Source: Streptomyces cucumeris
Lineage (GTDB): Bacteria; Actinomycetota; Actinomycetes; Streptomycetales; Streptomycetaceae
Reading direction: 5' to 3'
Assembly: GCF_024295805.1 (NCBI RefSeq)
Contig: NZ_JANCLX010000003.1
Location: 186,001-250,000 of the forward strand
DNA length: 64,000 bases
The position numbers and the translations under genes were made by a program. The notes beneath the pieces are model-generated. The model was not told where the DNA came from and ran no database searches. It saw nothing but the letters and a program-made list of their open reading frames with translations. Positions 1-8,268 of the stretch are shown here, in pieces. Within the stretch, counting starts at the first letter, position 1; every line of letters starts with the position of its first letter.

Positions 1-996
1 ATCTGGCACCGGGTGGGCGAACTCGGCCCGGAGCGCCGCAGCGTCCCGTACGGCACCCCGATCGCCAACACCCGCTACCACATCCTGGACGAGCGGATGC
101 GGGACCGTCCCGTGTGGGCGACCGGCGAGATGTACTGCTCGGGGGTGGGTCTTGCACGCGGTTACTGGGCGGACCCGGAGCGCACCGCGGCCTCGTTCAC
201 CACCCATCCGCGGACCGGCGAACGGCTGTACCGCACCGGTGATCTGGGCCGGTTCCTGCCGGACGGCACCATCGAGTTCGTGGGACGCGCCGACCTCCAG
301 GTGCAGGTGGGCGGACACCGGATCGAACCGGGTGAGGTGGAGGCGGCGCTGCTGGCCCATCCGGCGGTGGGCTCGGCCGTGGTGGCCGGAGTGCCGCGTC
401 CGGACGGGGGCGGACACCGGGGCCTGACCGGCTATGTGGTCCCGGCCGGTGCGGGCCGTGGCCCGCACGACCCCGCGCTGGGCGCACGGCTGCGGGACCA
501 TCTGCGGGAGACGCTCCCGGAGTACATGGTGCCGTCGGTCTTCGTCGTCCTCGACGCGCTGCCGCTGAATGCCAACGGCAAGGTGGACCGGCGGGCTCTG
601 CCGACGGCCCGCCCGGAGGCCGGTGCCGCCGTGCCGTCCGCGCCGGATTCGGCGGTCGCCGAGGTCTGCGCCGCGGTCTGGGCGGAGGTGCTGGGGCTGG
701 ATGCGGTCGGCCAGGAGGACAACTTCTTCGCGCTGGGCGGGGATTCGGTACTGGCCACGCGGATCGTGACACGGCTGCGCCAGGTCTTCGAGTCGGAGCG
801 GATCACCCTGCGGATGGTGTTCCTGTCGCCGACGGTGTCCGGGCTGGCCGAGGCGGTGACCGCGGCGGAGGAGGCCCCGGGACGGGCGGAGGCGACGGCC
901 GCGATCCATCTGCGGATCGCGCGGATGTCCCCGGACGAGGTCGCGCGCGAACTGGCGGTCCGCCGGACCGCGGCGAAGAGCGGGGTGGGAAGTTGA
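1..996 (+). CDS. NRPS, C-terminal part (adenylation domain end plus carrier domain), 5' partial
   Basis: The frame is open from base 1, so the gene begins outside the window. The visible 331 residues start just after core A5 with an IWHRVGELG stretch followed by SVPYGTPIANTRYHILD. That arrangement is typical of A domains in thiazoline/oxazoline siderophore synthetases (PchE, MbtB, yersiniabactin type). Core A7 (YRTGDLGR), A8 (GHRIEPGEVEAAL) and A10 (LPLNANGKVDRRALP) follow, then a peptidyl-carrier domain with FFALGGDSVLATRI, whose Ser carries phosphopantetheine. There is no thioesterase or reductase after the carrier, only a short tail. The substrate pocket lies upstream and cannot be read. 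The stop overlaps the next gene's TTG by 4 bases, so the two are translationally coupled. Confidence 0.93.
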   Translation: MWHRVGELGPERRSVPYGTPIANTRYHILDERMRDRPVWATGEMYCSGVGLARGYWADPERTAASFTTHPRTGERLYRTGDLGRFLPDGTIEFVGRADLQVQVGGHRIEPGEVEAALLAHPAVGSAVVAGVPRPDGGGHRGLTGYVVPAGAGRGPHDPALGARLRDHLRETLPEYMVPSVFVVLDALPLNANGKVDRRALPTARPEAGAAVPSAPDSAVAEVCAAVWAEVLGLDAVGQEDNFFALGGDSVLATRIVTRLRQVFESERITLRMVFLSPTVSGLAEAVTAAEEAPGRAEATAAIHLRIARMSPDEVARELAVRRTAAKSGVGS

Positions 997-2531
997 GCAC
1001 ATCGGTCGACGGGACACCCGGTCGGCGCCCGCCCCTGCATGAGCGGGTGGCCCGGCAGGCGGTGCTCACCCCCGACGCCGAAGCGGTCGTCGGGGGCCGG
1101 GACCGGCTCACCTACGGGGAACTGGACGAGGCCGCCGAGGCGCTGGCCCGCCATCTGCGGGGGCTCGGGGCGGGTCCGGAGACCCTGGTCGGCATCTGTC
1201 TGGGACGGTCGCCGTGGATGGTGGTGGCCATGCTCGCGGTGCTCAAGGCGGACGCGGCCTACGTACCGCTGGATCCCGCGTTCCCGGCCGAGCGCATGGA
1301 GTTCATGCTGCGGGACAGCGGCACGGAACTGGTCGTCACCGACGAGGCGCGGCGCGGCCGGTTCGCGGACCGGCCCGGCGCGGTGGTGTCGCTGGACGGC
1401 GACTGGGCCGGGATCGCCGCCGCGGCGGATGCCCCGGCGCCGGAGGGGACGGCCGACCGGTCCGCGGGCGGGACGGCCGACCCGGGCTCCCGGCTGGCGT
1501 ATGTGCTGTACACCTCCGGCTCCACCGGCCGCCCGAAGGGTGTCGCGGTGGAACACCGCAGCGCGGCGGCGTTCATCGACTGGGTGCTGGACCGGTTCAG
1601 CGCCGAGGAGTTGCGGTACACCCTGGCCTCGACGTCGATGTGTTTCGACCTGTCCGTCTTCGAGCTGTTCGGCCCGCTGGCCAGTGGCGGCACGGTGGTT
1701 CTGGCGGAGACGCTGTTCCATCTGCCGGTGGTCGCGGCCGACCGGCCGGTCTCCCTGGTCAACAGCGTGCCCAGTCTGCTGCTGGACCTGCTGGCCTCGG
1801 AGCCGCTGCCCGCGTCGGTGGTCACCGTCAACCTGGCCGGGGAGGCCCTGCCGGCCGCCCTGGCCCAGGCGTTGTACGGGACCGGCACGGTCGAGCGGGT
1901 CTACAACCTCTACGGCCCGTCCGAGGACACCACCTACTCCACCTGGAGCCTGGTCGGCCGTGAGGGGGGCAAACCGCTGATCGGCCGCCCCGTCACCGGG
2001 AGCAGCGCCCATGTGCTGGACGCCGACGGCCGGCCGGTCCCGGACGGTACGGCCGGGGAACTGTACCTGGGCGGGGAGGGGTTGGCCCGGGGTTATCTGG
2101 GACGGCCGGCGCTCACCGCCGAGCGTTTCGTACCGGACCCGTTCTCCGGAGGCCCCGGGGCGCGGCTGTACCGGACCGGCGATCTCGCACGGCGGCTGCC
2201 CGACGGTGCGCTGGACTACCTCGGCCGGGCCGATCAGCAGGTGAAGGTGCGCGGTCTGCGGATCGAACCGGGCGAGATCGAGGGGGTGCTGATGGAGCAC
2301 CCGGCGATCCGCCGTGCCGCGGTGCTGGCCCACGGGGGCGCCGCCGACTCCGCCGGGCTGGTCGCCTACGTGGCGTGCGAAGAAAAGCCGGATGTGTCCG
2401 TGATACGGCGCTATCTACGGGAGCGACTCCCTTCTTATATGGTGCCGGGAATATTCGTGCCGGTGGACTCCATCCCGCTCACCGTGACCGGGAAAGTCGA
2501 TGTCAACGCACTGCCCGCACCGCACGCATAA
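993..2531 (+). CDS. Stand-alone amino-acid adenylation enzyme (NRPS A domain)
   Basis: A 512-residue free-standing A domain that should activate an amino acid as aminoacyl-AMP for loading onto a carrier domain in trans. Start is TTG at 993 inside the previous stop (TTGA). Core motifs in order: A3 YTSGSTGRPKG near residue 173, A4 FDLSVFELFG near 218, A5 NLYGPSEDTTYSTW, A7 YRTGDLARR, A8 GLRIEPGEIE, and A10 with catalytic Lys about 501 (TVTGKVDVNALP). No carrier or condensation domain is attached. Reading the ten pocket positions by eye against GrsA gives D-L-F-N-N-A-L-T-Y-K, a code I recall as alanine-type (for example microcystin McyA module 2). That assignment is from memory and unchecked. 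The neighbouring NRPS module is the obvious partner. Confidence 0.93.
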   Translation: MSTSVDGTPGRRPPLHERVARQAVLTPDAEAVVGGRDRLTYGELDEAAEALARHLRGLGAGPETLVGICLGRSPWMVVAMLAVLKADAAYVPLDPAFPAERMEFMLRDSGTELVVTDEARRGRFADRPGAVVSLDGDWAGIAAAADAPAPEGTADRSAGGTADPGSRLAYVLYTSGSTGRPKGVAVEHRSAAAFIDWVLDRFSAEELRYTLASTSMCFDLSVFELFGPLASGGTVVLAETLFHLPVVAADRPVSLVNSVPSLLLDLLASEPLPASVVTVNLAGEALPAALAQALYGTGTVERVYNLYGPSEDTTYSTWSLVGREGGKPLIGRPVTGSSAHVLDADGRPVPDGTAGELYLGGEGLARGYLGRPALTAERFVPDPFSGGPGARLYRTGDLARRLPDGALDYLGRADQQVKVRGLRIEPGEIEGVLMEHPAIRRAAVLAHGGAADSAGLVAYVACEEKPDVSVIRRYLRERLPSYMVPGIFVPVDSIPLTVTGKVDVNALPAPHA

Positions 2532-2539
2532 ACCCGTAC

Positions 2540-2568
2540 GCCGCCGCCCCCAATCACCGGGCGGCGGC
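2540..2568 (+). terminator. Probable terminator after the NRPS genes
   Basis: Perfect 10-bp inverted repeat (GCCGCCGCCC / GGGCGGCGGC) with a 9-base loop, 9 bases after the adenylation gene stop. It separates the NRPS transcript from the exporter promoter. Confidence 0.6.
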
Positions 2569-2590
2569 GGCCAATTCAGCTCGCCCCTCC

Positions 2591-2620
2591 TTCGAAAAGA
2601 CGGAAATCCGGTGCTACACT
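2591..2620 (+). promoter_or_regulatory. Candidate promoter of the DHA2 exporter gene
   Basis: A TACACT -10-like hexamer (2615-2620) lies 18 bases after a weak TTCGAA -35. The predicted start point, near 2627, falls just before the iron-box-like palindrome, so a repressor bound there would block transcription. Confidence 0.35.
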
Positions 2621-2638
2621 CGCGCGCACCATGCGCGG

Positions 2639-2657
2639 TAAGGCAACCCTTACTCGA
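2639..2657 (+). promoter_or_regulatory. Iron-box-like operator (DmdR/DtxR type)
   Basis: TAAGGCAACCCTTACTCGA matches about 14 of 19 positions of the actinobacterial iron-box consensus TwAGGTwAGSCTwACCTwA, which I know from memory. Its core is a perfect GTAAGG-N4-CCTTAC inverted repeat starting at 2638. It lies between the promoter candidate and the exporter gene. Iron control would suit a siderophore exporter; binding by another regulator is possible. Confidence 0.45.
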
Positions 2658-2685
2658 CGATGACGGCGCACCCCGGAAATAACTA

Positions 2686-2700
2686 CGGAAACGATTTTCA
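2686..2700 (+). promoter_or_regulatory. Zur-box-like site upstream of the DHA2 exporter
   Basis: CGGAAACGATTTTCA matches about 12 of 15 bases of the Streptomyces Zur box TGAAAATGATTTTCA, with the right half intact. The same ACGATTTTCAATG core recurs at the zinc exporter gene (8100-8114 region). The two copies are over 5 kb apart in otherwise unlike leaders. Confidence 0.4.
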
Positions 2701-2756
2701 ATGCACCGCGCACAACAAGGGGAACTCGCCGTGTCCCGTCACCGGAAGAGGAATTC

Positions 2757-4328
2757 GTGAGCGCCACGGATACCAAGGCGAGCCGTGAGGCTCGCATCGT
2801 CCTGATCATCACCGTCATTGCGTCGGCGCTATTGGTCATCGATATCACTATCGTTTCCGTAGCGTTACCCTCGATCCAGTCCGATCTCGGCGGCTCCCTG
2901 GCCGCCCTGCAGTGGATCATCATTGGCTACACCGTCACCTTCGGGGCCTTCCAGCAGGCCGCCGGATCGCTGTCGGACCGGCTGGGCCGGCGGTCCATGT
3001 TCATGGGCGGCATCGCGCTGTTCACCCTGTCCTCGCTCGGCTGCGGTGTCGCGCCCGACGCCCTGACCCTCGACATCGCCCGCTGTGTACAGGGGATCGG
3101 CGCGGCCTTCGTCCTCGCCAACGCGATGCCGCTGATCGCCCAGGTCTACGACGGCCAGAGCCGGAACATGGCCATCGCCGTCTGGGGCACCACGCTGGGC
3201 GCCTGCGGTGCGGTGGCCCCGGTCATCGGCGGTCTGCTGGTGGACCTCACCCAGTGGCGCTACCTCTTCCTCATCAATGTGCCCATCGGGCTCGTCGCAC
3301 TGTTCCTGTGCCGCACCCGGCTGCCCGCCGACCCGCCCCGCAGTTCCCTGGCGGGGATCGACTGGACCGGCGCCGGACTGCTCGTCCTCACCCTCGGCCT
3401 GGTCAACTTCGCCCTCACCCGGGGCGAGGACCAGGGCTGGGACAGCGCCGCCACCCTCGTCCAACTCGGCCTGGCGGCCGTACTCCTCATCGCCTTCCTG
3501 TTCCTGGAGCGGCGGGTGGCGGCGCCCACGCTGGACCTGTCGCTGTTCACCGTGCCGACGTTCGTCGCGGCGTCCCTGATCGCGTTCTTCTCCCGCTTCG
3601 CCACGGTCGGCGGCTCGGTGTACTACATCCTGTACTTCCAGAGCGCCCGGGGGCTGAGCCCCCTGCTGACCGGGCTGATCATGATGGCCATCTTCGCCCC
3701 GCAGCTCGGGATGGGGCTGGTCGCCGGCAAGCTCCAGGCCAAGTACTCGCCGTCGCACATCATCGGGGCCGGGTTCGGCATCCTGGCGCTCGGCGGACTC
3801 GCCATGTCCTGGTCCTTCGACCGGGGGCAGAGCGTCTGGCTGGCGCTGCCCGGTCTGCTGCTGTGGGGAGTGGGCGGCGGCCTGGCGGGCAGCCCGTCCA
3901 TGTCCCTGGCGGTGAACGTGGTGCCCAAGGCGCGCTCGGGCATGGCCTCCGGCGCGATCAACAGCCTCTTCATGTTCGGGGCCGGTATCGGCGCGGCGAT
4001 CTTCGGCGTGCTGTTCCGGACCCGGATCTCGGACGAGGCCCGCGACGGGCTGGAGTTGAGCTCCGGTGAGCACGACAAGGTGGTCTCCGCGGTCGCCCAG
4101 GGCGATATCTCCCGCGCCCTGGACCAGGTACCCGACCACACCACCGGGCAGGTGCGGCGCATGCTGGAGTCCGCCATAGCCGACGGCGCCGCGAACGTGA
4201 TGCTGTGGGCCGCCGTGATCTGTGTGGGCACCGCGGTCATCTCGCTGACCCTGGTCCGTAAGAAGGACCTGCTCACCGGTGCGCCCGAACCGGCGAAGGA
4301 CGCGGACGCGGAACCCGAACCGGCCTGA
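2757..4328 (+). CDS. MFS transporter, DHA2 (EmrB/QacA) family, probable metallophore or drug exporter
   Basis: A 523-residue, roughly 14-helix proton antiporter. The first helix carries DITIVSVALPSIQSDL, the DHA2 hallmark, followed by the SDRLGRRSMF loop (motif A) and a GRTRLP-like cytoplasmic segment. GTG start at 2757 preceded by GGAAGAGGAA. It follows the NRPS end in the same direction but has its own upstream region with iron-box-like and Zur-box-like sites. Export of the NRPS product is therefore the best guess, though DHA2 sequence alone cannot separate siderophore efflux from drug efflux. The C-terminal tail is acidic (DADAEPEPA). Confidence 0.9.
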   Translation: MSATDTKASREARIVLIITVIASALLVIDITIVSVALPSIQSDLGGSLAALQWIIIGYTVTFGAFQQAAGSLSDRLGRRSMFMGGIALFTLSSLGCGVAPDALTLDIARCVQGIGAAFVLANAMPLIAQVYDGQSRNMAIAVWGTTLGACGAVAPVIGGLLVDLTQWRYLFLINVPIGLVALFLCRTRLPADPPRSSLAGIDWTGAGLLVLTLGLVNFALTRGEDQGWDSAATLVQLGLAAVLLIAFLFLERRVAAPTLDLSLFTVPTFVAASLIAFFSRFATVGGSVYYILYFQSARGLSPLLTGLIMMAIFAPQLGMGLVAGKLQAKYSPSHIIGAGFGILALGGLAMSWSFDRGQSVWLALPGLLLWGVGGGLAGSPSMSLAVNVVPKARSGMASGAINSLFMFGAGIGAAIFGVLFRTRISDEARDGLELSSGEHDKVVSAVAQGDISRALDQVPDHTTGQVRRMLESAIADGAANVMLWAAVICVGTAVISLTLVRKKDLLTGAPEPAKDADAEPEPA

Positions 4329-4547
4329 CCGCCACCTGTGGTGCGGCGGCCGCCCCCGCCCCCGGGCCCCCCCACCCCCACCCCCCCCACCCCCCACCCA
4401 GTCCCACCCCACCCTCACGCCGGCGGCGGGGCCCCCCCCCCCGCCCTCCCCCCCACGGGGGGCCCGCCCCCCCCCCGCCCCCCCCCACCACACCACGCCG
4501 ACCCCGCACTCCACCGACCATGTCCCACCGCACCGTCAGGAGTCCGT
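4329..4547. other. Low-complexity poly-C stretch between genes
   Basis: From about 4355 to 4500 the plus strand is almost pure C, with runs of 6-11 Cs broken by single A, G or T and one short G run. No gene is seen. Normal sequence resumes near 4500 and a GGAG ribosome site for the next gene lies at 4539-4542. Tracts like this are rare in actinomycete DNA and may be a miscalled strong hairpin rather than real sequence. Confidence 0.6.
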
Positions 4548-5603
4548 ATGCCCGTGTCCGGTCACCGCGCCCCCTTGCGCCTGCTCGTCCTGGGCGGCAC
4601 CGGCTTCATCTCCGGCGCCGTGGCGGCCGAGGCGGTGGCCCGGGGCCATGACGTCACCTGCGTGGCCCGGGGCACCGGCGGCCGTCTCCCGGAGGGGGCG
4701 CGGCTGCTGCGCGCGGACCGCGACCGGCCGGACGCCCTCGCCGCCCTCGGCGGCACCCGCTTCGACGCGGTGGTGGAGACCGCGACCCTCGCACTGCCCC
4801 GGGTCCGGGAGGCACTGCGGGCCGTCCGCGCGGACCACTGGACGTTCCTCTCCTCCATCAGCGTCTACGCCGACACCTACACCCCCGGACAGACGGCCCG
4901 CACCGCCCGGCTGCGGCCCGCCCTCCCGGACGACACCACGCGCTACGACCCGGCGCGGGACCCCGAGCCCTCACAGGCCGTCTACGGCGGTGTGAAGCTC
5001 GCCTGCGAACAGGCGGTCCGGGAGGCGACCGGGGACCGGGCGTTCGTGGTCCGGCCGGGTCTTGTGGTCGGCCCGGGCGATGACGTCGGCCCCTTCGGCT
5101 ACTGGCCGCTGCGGATGGCCCGGGGCGGGACCACCGCCGTGCCCCCCGAATCGGCCGCCGACGGGGCGCCGTTGCCCGCGCAGGTCGTCGATGTCCGCGA
5201 CCTCGCGGCCTGGATCCTGGACCAGGCCGGTGACCGGGCGGCCGGGGTGTACGACGCGGCCGGTCCCCCGGTGCCGCTGCGGGCGCTGCTCCGGGACATC
5301 GCCGACGCCGTGGGCCATGACTCACTCCACCTGGTACCGGTCCCCGAGGAGGCGCTGCTGACCGCCGGGATCGGTCCGTGGACCGGACCGGCCTCGCTGC
5401 CGCTGTGGCCACCGCGCGCCCTGCACGGCGCGCTCTCCCGCGATGTCACCGCCTCCTTCGAGGCCGGGCTGCGGATCCGGCCGGTCGGCGAGACGGCCGC
5501 GGCGGTGCTGCGGGACCGGCTCGGACGGGGCGCCGGGAAGCGGCCCGTGGCCGGGCTGACCCCGGTCCAGGAGGCCGCCCTGCTGCGGTCACTGGGGCAC
5601 TGA
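4548..5603 (+). CDS. NAD-dependent epimerase/dehydratase family protein (extended/atypical SDR)
   Basis: A 351-residue Rossmann-fold protein. The glycine-rich loop GGTGFISGAV is near residue 16, a VVETATLAL segment covers the usual cofactor strand, SSISVY supplies the active-site Ser, and YGGVK supplies the Tyr146-x3-Lys150 pair. ATG at 4548 is chosen because CAGGAG lies just before it and similarity begins there; the open frame upstream is poly-C sequence. It resembles nucleotide-sugar epimerase and isoflavone-reductase-like SDRs of unknown substrate. It is followed by a probable acyltransferase but not overlapping it, so a shared pathway is only possible. Confidence 0.85.
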   Translation: MPVSGHRAPLRLLVLGGTGFISGAVAAEAVARGHDVTCVARGTGGRLPEGARLLRADRDRPDALAALGGTRFDAVVETATLALPRVREALRAVRADHWTFLSSISVYADTYTPGQTARTARLRPALPDDTTRYDPARDPEPSQAVYGGVKLACEQAVREATGDRAFVVRPGLVVGPGDDVGPFGYWPLRMARGGTTAVPPESAADGAPLPAQVVDVRDLAAWILDQAGDRAAGVYDAAGPPVPLRALLRDIADAVGHDSLHLVPVPEEALLTAGIGPWTGPASLPLWPPRALHGALSRDVTASFEAGLRIRPVGETAAAVLRDRLGRGAGKRPVAGLTPVQEAALLRSLGH

Positions 5604-5622
5604 CCAGCTCATATCCCGTATG

Positions 5623-5638
5623 TGCAACCGGGGTTGCA
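5623..5638. promoter_or_regulatory. Palindrome upstream of the acyltransferase gene
   Basis: TGCAACCGGGGTTGCA is a perfect 7-bp inverted repeat with a 2-base centre, about 90 bases before the acyltransferase start and 20 bases after the SDR stop. Operator-like; too short to be a convincing terminator. Confidence 0.35.
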
Positions 5639-5729
5639 GGGAACGATGCCATCCACGGGTGGCATACATCCGGCCATTCCCATTGATACGTTCGGCGCGT
5701 TTTTGACGATCTGTCCGCCAGGAGACGCC

Positions 5730-6902
5730 GTGGCCCAGGTTCTGCCCCCGCTCCCCTCCGCAGCGAGACTTCCCTCGCTGACCGGTCTTCGCTTTGTCGC
5801 CGCCTTCGCGGTGTTCGCCTCACATGCCTATTTCGCCCTCTGGTTCGACGGCACCTGGGAGAACAACACCCCGGCCACCGTCGCATTGATCACCGCCCGC
5901 TCGGGCGTCGGATTCTTCTTCCTGCTGAGCGGTTTCGTCCTCGCCTGGTCGGCCCGGCCGGGCGATACCGCCCCCGCGTTCTGGCGCCGCCGGGCCGCGA
6001 AGATCTACCCCACGCACCTGGTCACCTGGTTCGGCGCCCTGGTGCTGATCAACTGGACGGGCGGCCAGGTCGCCGCCCGCCAGGCCCTCCCCAATCTCGC
6101 GCTGATACAGGCGTGGTGGCCGGTCTTTGACGTGTACGACAGCGTCAACGGGGTCTCCTGGTCGCTGTCCTGCGAGGCGTTCTTCTATCTGTGCTTCCCG
6201 CTGCTGATCCACCTCGTCCGCCGCATCCCCGCCCGGCAGCTATGGCTCTGGGCGGCCGGAACCGCTGCCACGGTGATCCTGCTCCCCCTGGCGGCCACGG
6301 CCGCGTTCGCCTCGGAACCGCGGTTCTTCGCCTTCCCGGTCAGCCTCCACCAGTACTGGTTCGTCTACACCTTCCCGCTCACCCGGCTGCTGGAGTTCGT
6401 ACTCGGCATGCTGCTGGCCAGGGCCGTACTCGAAGGGGTGCGGGTAGGAGTCCGGTTCCGCCACGCGCTGCCCGCGCTGGCCCTCGGATACCCGCTGGCG
6501 GTCCAGGTGCCGTTCCTCTACGCGATCAGCGCCGTGCTGGTCGTCCCCATGGCCCTGCTGGTTCTCGCGGGCGCGGGTGCCGACATCCGGGGGTCCCGCT
6601 CCTGGGTGCGCACCCGGCCGATGGTGTGGCTGGGGGACGTCTCGTTCGCCTTCTACATGGTGCACATGCTGGTGCTCCAGTACGGCTACCGGCTGATCGA
6701 CGAGAATCATGACGCGTCCCGGACCGTGCGTGCGGGGGCGGTCGTGCTCCTCTTCGCCGCCGCGCTCCTGACGGCGTGGGCGACCTACGCCCTCATCGAG
6801 CGCCCGGTCACCCGCCGCCTGGGATCGGGCCGTCCGCCGCGGAGCGGCGGGACGCAACGGACCACCGCCCGCCGCGCCGACGGGGACCGCGTGGCCCCCT
6901 GA
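5730..6902 (+). CDS. Acyltransferase 3 family membrane protein (OafA/YrhL type)
   Basis: A 390-residue polytopic membrane protein with about ten hydrophobic helices that would transfer an acyl group to a sugar, lipid or secondary metabolite. It opens with LTGLRFVAAFAVFASH, the family signature containing the invariant Arg and His, and includes FFFLLSGFVLAWS and WRRRAAKIYPTHL motifs in the usual order. GTG at 5730 is preferred (GGAGA at 5721-5725); an upstream ATG at 5622 would add a non-hydrophobic, family-untypical stretch. The acceptor is unknown. It converges on the zinc exporter gene with a strong hairpin in between. Confidence 0.88.
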   Translation: MAQVLPPLPSAARLPSLTGLRFVAAFAVFASHAYFALWFDGTWENNTPATVALITARSGVGFFFLLSGFVLAWSARPGDTAPAFWRRRAAKIYPTHLVTWFGALVLINWTGGQVAARQALPNLALIQAWWPVFDVYDSVNGVSWSLSCEAFFYLCFPLLIHLVRRIPARQLWLWAAGTAATVILLPLAATAAFASEPRFFAFPVSLHQYWFVYTFPLTRLLEFVLGMLLARAVLEGVRVGVRFRHALPALALGYPLAVQVPFLYAISAVLVVPMALLVLAGAGADIRGSRSWVRTRPMVWLGDVSFAFYMVHMLVLQYGYRLIDENHDASRTVRAGAVVLLFAAALLTAWATYALIERPVTRRLGSGRPPRSGGTQRTTARRADGDRVAP

Positions 6903-6937
6903 GCCCTGTGAGCCGGGTGGACCGGCTCACAGGGCTC
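6901..6937. terminator. Strong bidirectional terminator
   Basis: Perfect 16-bp inverted repeat (GAGCCCTGTGAGCCGG and its complement) with a 5-base loop between the convergent acyltransferase and zinc exporter genes. It begins inside the acyltransferase stop codon. Confidence 0.8.
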
Positions 6938-6985
6938 AGGGCAGGACTGCCGTACGGGGGCCGGCTCAGTCCCGGTCAGGTGGTC

Positions 6986-8026
6986 TCAGTGGACGGGGGT
7001 CTCCTTGCGGCGGGCCGTCCCGTGCGGGTCCTCGCAGTGCGCCCCGGCCGCCTCGCCCGGACCGACGCCCACCAGGTGCTCCGGGGCGTGGTCCACTTCC
7101 AGGGTCGCGTGCCGGATGCCGTACTCCTCGCGCAGTCCCGCCTGGAGCCCCTTGCGCACGGCGTGACAGTCCCCGCCGGGCTCGACCAGGACGTGGGCGG
7201 ACAGAACGACCTCACCCGAGGTGATCTCCCAGATGTGCAGATCGTGCACCTCGACCACGGTGTCGTACCGCACCATCCGTCCGCTCACGTCGTCCGGCTC
7301 CACACCGGGGGGCGCTCCCTCCAGGAAGATCCGTCCGGAGTCGCGGACCAGCGACACCCCGGACCTGACCATCAGCACCACCACCACGAGCGAGGCGATG
7401 GCGTCCGCCCGGGCGTACCCGGTCAGCATGACGACGGCGCCGGCCACCGCCGTGGCGATGAAGCCGTACAGGTCGGTGAGGATGTGCTGGAAGGCGCCCT
7501 CCACGTTCAGCGAGGAGCGGTTGGCCTTGGACATGCACCAGGCGGCGATGACGTTCACCACCACACCCGCGAGGGCGGTCACCAGCACCATCGTCCCGCC
7601 GACCTCCGGCGGGTCCACCAGCCGTTCCACGCTCTCGTAGGTGAGCCAGACCGACAGCAGGAGCAGGGTGAGGCCATTGGCCTGCGCCGAGAGGATTTCC
7701 GCCCGCTTCAACCCGTAGGTGTACCGCCCGTGGACCGGCCGGGCCGCCAGCCTCATGGCCACGAGGGCCAGCGCGATGGCGGCGGCGTCGGAAAGCATGT
7801 GGGCCGCGTCGGAAAGCAGCGCCATCGATTCGGCGGCAAAAGCGACAACGACTTCCACCGCCATATAGGCGACTATGAGTCCCAGCGATATCGATAACCA
7901 GCGCCAGTCGGCGTCCTTGTCCACATGATGGCTGTGCCCGCCGTGTCCGTGATGGTGCCCGTGCCCGTGTCCGTGCCCGTGATGCCCATGGGCATGCTTG
8001 TCGTGCTGCTGCCCGCGCCGTTTCAT
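6986..8026 (-). CDS. zitB: Cation diffusion facilitator, zinc exporter (ZitB/CzcD-like)
   Basis: A 346-residue proton-coupled Zn(II) efflux protein of the inner membrane. The N-terminus is a His/Gly-rich metal-binding stretch with repeated HGHGHG units. Six helices follow: SMALLSDAAHMLSD supplies the HxxxD transport-site residues of helix 2 and HILTDLYG the matching ones of helix 5. The cytoplasmic C-terminal domain has HVLVEPGGDCHAV and ATLEVDH. ATG at 8026 is chosen (GGGAAGG just upstream) over an in-frame TTG at 8083. A Zur-box-like site lies about 75 bases upstream. In S. coelicolor, Zur is reported to activate zitB, which would fit; here this is inference. Confidence 0.92.
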   Translation of the reverse strand: MKRRGQQHDKHAHGHHGHGHGHGHHHGHGGHSHHVDKDADWRWLSISLGLIVAYMAVEVVVAFAAESMALLSDAAHMLSDAAAIALALVAMRLAARPVHGRYTYGLKRAEILSAQANGLTLLLLSVWLTYESVERLVDPPEVGGTMVLVTALAGVVVNVIAAWCMSKANRSSLNVEGAFQHILTDLYGFIATAVAGAVVMLTGYARADAIASLVVVVLMVRSGVSLVRDSGRIFLEGAPPGVEPDDVSGRMVRYDTVVEVHDLHIWEITSGEVVLSAHVLVEPGGDCHAVRKGLQAGLREEYGIRHATLEVDHAPEHLVGVGPGEAAGAHCEDPHGTARRKETPVH

Positions 8027-8099
8027 GACCTTCCCATCGCTCCGCGACCTGGACAGGGAAGAGTGAAGCGCATCGCCTCCCAAATTTCAAAGGCTGCAA

Positions 8100-8114
8100 T
8101 GGAGACGATTTTCA
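8100..8114 (-). promoter_or_regulatory. Zur-box-like site upstream of zitB
   Basis: On the gene's strand the site reads TGAAAATCGTCTCCA, matching about 12 of 15 bases of TGAAAATCATTTTCA. The half-site nearest the 5' end is perfect. Its position upstream of a zinc exporter gene makes Zur the likely ligand. Confidence 0.5.
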
Positions 8115-8223
8115 ATGGCTCGGAACGCCTTACCAAAGCCCACTTGAGAGGACCGCTCATGAATTCGTTACGCATTTTTGAGCCCTGATGACGTCACAGA
8201 TGGCCGAAAACCACGAGCCCGCC

Positions 8224-8268
8224 GGGCCACGGCCGGAGCCGTGGCCCGGCCGTGGCCCCGGGGCCACG
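8224..8268. other. Two adjacent hairpins in the VOC gene leader
   Basis: GGGCCACGGC and GCCGTGGCCC form a perfect 10-bp stem with a CGGA tetraloop (8224-8247). They are followed by an 18-bp perfect palindrome (8251-8268, CGTGGCCCC / GGGGCCACG). They lie about 110 bases before the VOC start and could be leader structures or a terminator for readthrough. Confidence 0.45.

Noticed and set aside
432..2333. Long open frame on the minus strand across the NRPS genes
   Set aside because: It lies opposite two clear NRPS frames, is Arg/Gly/Pro-rich and has no recognisable motif. It is a by-product of high G+C codon use. The same holds for long frames opposite FUSC (13162-15720), LuxC (33921-36443) and the deiminase/LanC region (57418-60063).
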